Positions 16,921 through 21,761 of a stretch of DNA of 21,761 nucleotides are shown piece by piece. This stretch comes from Bacteroidia bacterium. GTDB lineage: Bacteria; Bacteroidota; Bacteroidia; B-17B0; Aurantibacillaceae. Location of the stretch: assembly GCA_026418315.1 (NCBI GenBank), contig JAOABO010000010.1, forward strand, positions 1 through 21,761. Direction: 5' to 3'. How positions within the stretch are numbered: the stretch's first letter is position 1; each line of letters begins with the position of its first letter. A model generated the notes under the pieces. It ran no database searches, was not told the origin of the DNA, and saw only the letters and a list, made by a program, of their open reading frames with translations. The position numbers and the translations under genes are program-made.

Positions 16921-17994
16921 GTGGGAAAATATATTTTGTCCAAGTTGATTTATTCTGTCATTGTATTATGGGGAGTAATTACTTCTATATTCTTCCTCTT
17001 TAATGTATTACCGGGCGATCCGGCCGCAATCATGCTTGGACAAAGAGCTAATAAAGAACAAATTGAAGCCATTCATAAAGATTTAGGACTAGACCTGCCT
17101 ATTTTTACGCAGTATGTATTATATCTTAATGATCTTTCCCCCATTTCTTTTCATAAAATAAATGATAAAACATCACCATGGTTTTATGATTCAGAAAAAT
17201 ATTCAGGTGTATCCTTGTTATCTGTTGATGATAGCCAGGTGGTGCTTAAAGTTCCCTACTTACGAAAATCATATATTACCAAAAGACCTGTATCCGATAT
17301 TATTTTAGAAACCTTACCCGAAACAACAGTACTGGCGTTTTCTTCTATCATTATCTCTTCTGTGCTTGGCATATTGCTTGGCATTTTGGCAGCTATAAAA
17401 TTCAACACATGGTACGATAAAATTTCTCTTGTGCTTTCAGTATTAGGAATGGCCGCACCTTCCTTTTTTATTGGATTAATTATTGCATGGCTTTTTGGGT
17501 ATGTTTTAAGAGATTATACCGGGCTTTCTCCTACTGGCAGTTTATTTGAGTTAGATGTGTGGGAGGGAGAAAAAATACAAATAAAAAATTTAATCCTTCC
17601 GGCTATTACACTTGGTATTCGTCCATTAGCCATTGTGGTTCAATTAATGAGAAGCTCACTATTAGATGTGATGTCTCAAGATTATATAAGAACCGCCAGA
17701 GCTAAAGGGTTATCTTTTTATGCCATTATATTCAAACATGCATTAAAAAACGCCTTAAATCCTGTTGTTACGGCTATTTCAGGGTGGTTTGCAGGACTGA
17801 TGGCCGGAGCTGTTTTTGTAGAATATATTTTTAACTGGAAAGGGATTGGGTATGAAGTTTATGAGGCACTTACCAAAAATGATTTACCAGTAGTAATGGG
17901 TTCTACTTTGATATTTGCAACAATATTTGTTTTCACAAACATGGTAGTTGATGTTATTTATGGATTTTTAGATCCAAGAGTTAGAATTAAATAA
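16921..17994 (+). CDS. DppB/OppB-type ABC transporter permease
   Basis: A 357 aa inner-membrane permease of the peptide/nickel/opine class. It begins with a basic-flanked first helix (MGKYILSKLIYSVIVLWGVI) and then LPGDPAAIMLGQRA at about residues 30-43. The EAA loop DYIRTARAKGLSFYAIIFKH is at about 257-276 and the C-terminus ends D-P-R-V-R-I-K, all standard. The start is GTG; an in-frame stop lies three codons upstream, so no earlier start exists. An unusually long hydrophilic insertion (about residues 65-125) sits between helix 1 and the transport core. No DppC-like partner, ATPase or binding protein is nearby. It is followed 4 nt later by pheT, an unrelated gene in the same transcript. Confidence 0.92.
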   Translation: MGKYILSKLIYSVIVLWGVITSIFFLFNVLPGDPAAIMLGQRANKEQIEAIHKDLGLDLPIFTQYVLYLNDLSPISFHKINDKTSPWFYDSEKYSGVSLLSVDDSQVVLKVPYLRKSYITKRPVSDIILETLPETTVLAFSSIIISSVLGILLGILAAIKFNTWYDKISLVLSVLGMAAPSFFIGLIIAWLFGYVLRDYTGLSPTGSLFELDVWEGEKIQIKNLILPAITLGIRPLAIVVQLMRSSLLDVMSQDYIRTARAKGLSFYAIIFKHALKNALNPVVTAISGWFAGLMAGAVFVEYIFNWKGIGYEVYEALTKNDLPVVMGSTLIFATIFVFTNMVVDVIYGFLDPRVRIK

Positions 17995-17998
17995 GCGT

Positions 17999-20434
17999 AT
18001 GAAAATCTCTTATACATTATTAAAAGAATTATTACCAATAGATTTAAATCCTTCTGAAATAGCTAAGATTCTTACAGAAATAGGATTAGAAACAGAATCT
18101 GTTTCAGAATTTGTATCTCATAAGGGCTTGGACAATGTAGTGGTGGGAGAAGTAATAGAAAAACAAAAGCATCCTAATGCAGACAAATTATCACTTACAA
18201 AAGTTCACATCGGTAATGAAAAAATTCTGAATATTGTTTGTGGAGCCCCCAATGTACAAATAGGACAAAAAGTACTAGTGGCTTTGGTTGGGGCAAAATT
18301 ATGCACATTCTCTGGCGACACTATTGAAATTAAAAAATCAAAAATTCGTGGAGAACTAAGCGAAGGTATGATATGTGCCGCAGATGAACTTGGCATTTCT
18401 GATGATCATTCAGGCATTATGGTATTACCGCCAGATGTGCCTGTTGGAATTGCTGCTGCCGATTATTTCAAGGTATATAAAGATACCATCATTGACGTTG
18501 CTATTACTGCTAATAGAGGGGATGCTACTTCACACATAGGAATTGCCAGAGATTTAAAAGCATATCTTAAAACACACTTTCCTGAAAAATATGCCGACTT
18601 GAGTATACACTTTCCTGCCTCTTTAGATTTTCCGGAATCATCAGGAACTTATGATATTGATATTGAAATCAAGAACATAGAAGATTGTAAAAGATATGCG
18701 GGAATTGTAATTAATGGTGTTAAAGTAGAACCCTCTCCCCAATGGCTGCAAAACAGATTGAATGCGGTAGGCATCAGACCTATCAACAATATTGTAGATA
18801 TTACAAATTACGTCATGATAGAATTAGGGCATCCTTTGCATGCTTTTGATATAAGAGCCATTAAAGGCAATAAAATTGTTGTAAGAAACGCCCCTCAAGA
18901 TACAGAATTTGTTACTTTAGACAATACCACGCATCAGCTTTCTGCTTTTGATTTAATGATATATAATGCCGAAGAACCAATGTGTATTGCAGGAATTATG
19001 GGAGGATTGCACAGCGGCATTAAAGAAGATACACAAACAGTATTTATTGAAAGTGCATGGTTTAACCCATCGTCTATAAGAAAAACCTCATCAAGATTAG
19101 GATTAAAAACAGACGCCTCTTTTCGTTTTGAAAGATATGCAGACCCTGATATGGTTATTTTTGCTTTGAACCGCGCTTGTTCTTTGATACTTGAAATAGC
19201 GGGGGGTAATTTAAGTATGGGCGTAAAAGATATTTATCCTCAACCTATAGAGCCACATAAGGTAGGGTATTCTATCCGACACGCTAATGATATTTTTGGG
19301 CAAGAAATCCCTTTTGAAACAACGAAAAAAATTCTTCAGGAACTAGAAGTTCAGATAGAATCTGAAAGCCACGAGGGGATGCTACTCCTTGTACCTCCCA
19401 GAAAGTCGGATGTTACAAGAGAAGTGGATGTAGCAGAAGAAGTATTACGAATTTATGGATACAACAACATTCATGTTCACAAACAAATAAAGTACCAATT
19501 ACCGGAAAATAAACCATATAATCAAAATACTTGGATACAGTATACTCAAAAAATATCGGAATACCTTGCCAATAAAGGATTTTACGAAACACAAGGATTG
19601 TCTTTTCACCACCACACATATTATACCGATAACACACAACATTTGATTTACTTAAAAAACCCTGTTAATACAGAATTGAATGTATTAAGGCAAACATTGT
19701 TGTTTAATGCACTACAAACCATTGCACTGAATGAAAGATATCAGAACAAAAACTTGCTGGGATTTGAAATCGGGAAAGTATATTCCAAACATCAAGATGA
19801 ATTAAAAGAAGAATACCGGCTATCTCTTTTTTCGGCAGGAAAGAACCAATTAAATGAAAGTTTTTATTCTGCAAATAAAGAATTCTATTTTCTAAAAGAA
19901 ATTATTGAAAAGATTCTTTTGATGAGTAATAGTAAATTTACTATTCAGGAAGCCAATCATTTATTTTTCTCAAAATCTATATCTTTTCACACCTCTGACA
20001 AAAAAGAAATTGCAAAACTTGGATTTGTAAAACCATTGCCCTATCTTAAATTATTTGACATTGAAACAAGTCCTGTTATTTATGCAGAAATTCATCTTGA
20101 AACATTGTTTGGTAATTATCAGAACAAAAGAACTGTTTTTTCTGAAATTCCTAAATACCCGGTTGTAGAACGAGATTTATCTTTGCTATTAAATAAAGAT
20201 ATCACCTATGCGCAAATAAAAAATACAGTACAGCATTCTGCACAACCATATTTGAAAGATTTATTACTATTTGACTATTATCAGGGCAACAATATTCCTG
20301 AAAACAAAAAATCTTATGCTATCAGGTTACATTTGCAGGATACATCCAAGACCCTTACTGATAAAGAAATTGATAGTATTATGAATAAAGTGATTACAGA
20401 TTTAAAGAAAAAATTGAATATTGAATTAAGATGA
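17999..20434 (+). CDS. pheT: Phenylalanine-tRNA ligase beta subunit
   Basis: The beta chain of the alpha2-beta2 synthetase that charges tRNA-Phe. The 811 aa length is normal for bacteria. Order of domains: N-terminal start and EMAP-type tRNA-binding domain at about 40-150 (VVVGEVIEKQKHPNADKLSL, NIVCGAPN, GMICAADELG); the B3/B4 editing domain at about 205-400 with NIVDITNYVMIELGHPLHAFD; the B5 domain at about 410-480 ending DVAEEVLRIYGYNN; a catalytic-like core; and the C-terminal FDX-ACB domain from about 718 (YPVVERDLSLLL). ATG at 17999, 4 nt after the permease stop. Its stop overlaps the surE start by 4 nt (ATGA). The alpha-subunit gene pheS is not in the window. Confidence 0.97.
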   Translation: MKISYTLLKELLPIDLNPSEIAKILTEIGLETESVSEFVSHKGLDNVVVGEVIEKQKHPNADKLSLTKVHIGNEKILNIVCGAPNVQIGQKVLVALVGAKLCTFSGDTIEIKKSKIRGELSEGMICAADELGISDDHSGIMVLPPDVPVGIAAADYFKVYKDTIIDVAITANRGDATSHIGIARDLKAYLKTHFPEKYADLSIHFPASLDFPESSGTYDIDIEIKNIEDCKRYAGIVINGVKVEPSPQWLQNRLNAVGIRPINNIVDITNYVMIELGHPLHAFDIRAIKGNKIVVRNAPQDTEFVTLDNTTHQLSAFDLMIYNAEEPMCIAGIMGGLHSGIKEDTQTVFIESAWFNPSSIRKTSSRLGLKTDASFRFERYADPDMVIFALNRACSLILEIAGGNLSMGVKDIYPQPIEPHKVGYSIRHANDIFGQEIPFETTKKILQELEVQIESESHEGMLLLVPPRKSDVTREVDVAEEVLRIYGYNNIHVHKQIKYQLPENKPYNQNTWIQYTQKISEYLANKGFYETQGLSFHHHTYYTDNTQHLIYLKNPVNTELNVLRQTLLFNALQTIALNERYQNKNLLGFEIGKVYSKHQDELKEEYRLSLFSAGKNQLNESFYSANKEFYFLKEIIEKILLMSNSKFTIQEANHLFFSKSISFHTSDKKEIAKLGFVKPLPYLKLFDIETSPVIYAEIHLETLFGNYQNKRTVFSEIPKYPVVERDLSLLLNKDITYAQIKNTVQHSAQPYLKDLLLFDYYQGNNIPENKKSYAIRLHLQDTSKTLTDKEIDSIMNKVITDLKKKLNIELR

Positions 20435-21201
20435 AAAAACCCTTTATACTGGTTACCAACGACGATGGAATTAATGCCCCCGGAATTTTATACCTCAGTA
20501 AAATAGCAAAAAAGTATGGTGATGTGGCGGTTATTGCACCTGATAAGCCACAATCGGGTAGTGGGCATGCTATTACCATTCACACAACATTAAGAATATT
20601 ACCATCTTATGTGCATCATACAGATATTGAATATGCTATTAATGGCACACCTGTAGATTGTGTAAAACTATCCGTCAATAAAATACTACCTAAAAAACCC
20701 GATTTGATTTTATCCGGTATTAATCATGGCAGCAATAGTTCTATCAATGTAATTTATTCGGGCACCATGTCTGCCGCTATAGAAGGATATTTAGAAGGCA
20801 TACCATCAGCAGGTTTTTCATTATGTAATTATAGCATTGAAGCTGATTTTTCAAATTCAGAAAAATATATTTGCCAAATTATAGAATGGTTATTAACTAA
20901 AAATAAAAATGAGCTGATTTGCTTAAATGTCAATATACCAGACCTTCCATCTGAAGAAATTAGAGGTATTAAAATTTGTCGTCAGGCAAAAGGTAATTGG
21001 GTAGAAGATTTTGAAGAACGGTTAGACCCCTATAATAAGCCGTATTATTGGATGACAGGTAAGTTTACTAATTTTGAACCTCAGGCACAAGATACTGATG
21101 AATGGGCTTTGAATAATGGATATGTATCAGTGGTACCCATTCAAACAGACCTAACTTGTTACCAAAGTTTAGATAAAATGAAAAAGGATTTTTTAGAATA
21201 A
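20431..21201 (+). CDS. surE: 5'/3'-nucleotidase SurE
   Basis: A metal-dependent phosphatase acting on nucleoside 5'- and 3'-monophosphates, linked to stationary-phase survival. The 256 aa length is normal. Motifs: VTNDDGINAPGI at residues 8-19 with the metal-binding Asp11-Asp12 pair, PDKPQSGSGHAIT with the family Ser, NGTPVDCVKL, LSGINHGSNSSINVIYSGTM with the catalytic-site Asn, and AAIEG. The ATG overlaps the pheT stop. No terminator hairpin is obvious in the ~19 nt after the stop before the groES regulatory region begins. Confidence 0.97.
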   Translation: MKKPFILVTNDDGINAPGILYLSKIAKKYGDVAVIAPDKPQSGSGHAITIHTTLRILPSYVHHTDIEYAINGTPVDCVKLSVNKILPKKPDLILSGINHGSNSSINVIYSGTMSAAIEGYLEGIPSAGFSLCNYSIEADFSNSEKYICQIIEWLLTKNKNELICLNVNIPDLPSEEIRGIKICRQAKGNWVEDFEERLDPYNKPYYWMTGKFTNFEPQAQDTDEWALNNGYVSVVPIQTDLTCYQSLDKMKKDFLE

Positions 21202-21228
21202 ACTTCATTGAAATTCCCGTTGACACAT

Positions 21229-21251
21229 TTGTTTGTCATTTTGTCAAACAA
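21229..21251. promoter_or_regulatory. Inverted repeat upstream of groES (candidate operator/enhancer)
   Basis: Perfect 7-bp arms TTGTTTG and CAAACAA flank a 9-nt spacer. A TTGAC lies just upstream (21220-21224) and a matching GTCAA directly after the right arm (21252-21256). Several copies of TGTCA or its complement occur between 21221 and 21290. The repeat is not a CIRCE element: the arms do not match TTAGCACTC/GAGTGCTAA, although the 9-nt spacing is the same. It probably binds a regulator of the chaperonin operon; which regulator is not shown. Confidence 0.45.
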
Positions 21252-21300
21252 GTCAATTAACATTTAAGAGAATAATAGAAAAATTGTCAGATTAAAAGGT

Positions 21301-21316
21301 TTGGCACAATATTTAG
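21301..21316 (+). promoter_or_regulatory. Sigma-54-like -24/-12 element for groESL
   Basis: TTGGCACAATATTTAG has a perfect -24 half (TTGGCAC) and a -12 half with TT at the right place but AG instead of GC. It would place transcription start near 21328, 16 nt before the groES ATG at 21344. The alternative is a vegetative -7 box, AAGGTTTG at 21296-21303, which lacks a -33 element. A sigma-54 assignment is inference, and the imperfect -12 half keeps confidence low. Confidence 0.35.
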
Positions 21317-21343
21317 TAAATGGTGGACAAAAAATCAAAAGCT

Positions 21344-21622
21344 ATGAGTAAATTGAATGTAAAACCATTAGCAGACAGGGTCATTGTTGAACCAGCCCCT
21401 GCAGAAGAAAAAACAGCATCAGGCATTATTATTCCCGACACTGCAAAAGAAAAACCTATGAAAGGAAAAATTGTTGCAGTGGGTACCGGCAAAAAAGATG
21501 AGCCAATGAGTGTAAAAGTTGGCGACAACGTTTTGTATGGAAAATATGCGGGAACAGAAATCCAAATTGATGGCAAAGATTACCTCATCATGCGCGAAAG
21601 CGACATTTATGCCATCATCTAA
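21344..21622 (+). CDS. groES: Co-chaperonin GroES
   Basis: A 92 aa subunit of the heptameric lid of the GroEL folding chamber. From the ATG at 21344 it begins MSKLNVKPLADRVIVEP, the normal N-terminus. The mobile loop follows as E-E-K-T-A-S-G-I-I-I-P-D, then GKIVAVGTG, V-G-D-N-V-L-Y-G-K-Y-A-G-T-E and the C-terminal YLIMRESDIYAII. An ATG at 21320 would add eight residues (MVDKKSKA) not expected for the family, and it would overlap the promoter region. groEL starts 65 nt downstream with no terminator between, so this is the groESL operon. Confidence 0.96.
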   Translation: MSKLNVKPLADRVIVEPAPAEEKTASGIIIPDTAKEKPMKGKIVAVGTGKKDEPMSVKVGDNVLYGKYAGTEIQIDGKDYLIMRESDIYAII

Positions 21623-21687
21623 ACCAACCTCCCATTTCATCTCATCAACACAACAATTAATCAAAAAACAATTTAAAATTTAAAACT

Positions 21688-21761
21688 ATGGCAAAAGACA
21701 TTAAATACGATGTAGAAGCAAGAGACGCTCTAAAAAGAGGCGTGGATGCATTAGCAAATGC
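21688..21761 (+). CDS. groEL: Chaperonin GroEL, N-terminus (partial, runs off right edge)
   Basis: The ATG at 21688 opens 24 codons reading MAKDIKYDVEARDALKRGVD and onward, the standard GroEL N-terminus, before the window ends. Its position right after groES confirms the call. The 65-nt spacer is A/T-rich, with no hairpin seen. Confidence 0.95.
   Translation, partial: MAKDIKYDVEARDALKRGVDALAN

Noticed and set aside
21229..21251. CIRCE element (HrcA operator) before groES
   Set aside because: The 9-nt spacer matches, but the arms TTGTTTG/CAAACAA do not match TTAGCACTC/GAGTGCTAA.
21320..21343. Upstream ATG extending groES by eight residues
   Set aside because: The extension is not typical of GroES and overlaps the promoter-like region; ATG 21344 gives the normal N-terminus.

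Overview
The window is A+T-rich and looks like a normal chromosomal segment of a Bacteroidota bacterium, probably from the Chitinophagales/Sphingobacteriales side. Four things support this: a secreted protein with a type IX secretion (T9SS) type B C-terminal sorting domain, promoter -7 boxes of the Bacteroidota form TAnnTTTG, the long (~630 aa) Bacteroidota-type PurF homologue, and a BtuF-like protein with no signal peptide. Gene density is very high, with no gene-free stretch above about 130 bp. I saw no tRNA, rRNA, CRISPR array, insertion sequence or phage gene. The standard bacterial code reads through every gene.

Layout. (1) Positions 1-3719, minus strand: a tightly coupled set reading purF-like, yggS, aroC, then a membrane protein cut by the left edge. 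(2) Positions 3809-4720, plus strand: a lone DUF58 gene, divergent from the purF-like gene and convergent with the next block. (3) Positions 4731-9734, minus strand: a housekeeping operon reading TPR membrane protein, ribH, purA, lnt, BtuF-like protein, with a clear TAnnTTTG box in front of the TPR gene. (4) Positions 9819-12934, minus strand: deoxynucleoside kinase, SiaB-like GHKL kinase, GT4 glycosyltransferase and VIT/CCC1 metal transporter, the last three overlapping. (5) Positions 13039-16792, plus strand: a T9SS type B secreted protein followed after 1 nt by a histidine kinase. (6) Positions 16921-21201, plus strand: DppB-type permease, pheT, surE. (7) Positions 21344-end, plus strand: groES and the first 24 codons of groEL.

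Most genes are core metabolism or cell maintenance: chorismate, PLP homeostasis, purines, riboflavin, lipoprotein maturation, Phe-tRNA charging, nucleotidase and chaperonin. The parts that deserve attention are the regulatory DNA before groES, two start sites where the longest reading frame runs back through a promoter (T9SS protein and groES), an orphan SiaB-type kinase coupled to a glycosyltransferase, a cytosolic-looking BtuF homologue coupled to lnt, and a PurF homologue with a changed glutaminase loop. I do not see a convincing new defence system or mobile system.
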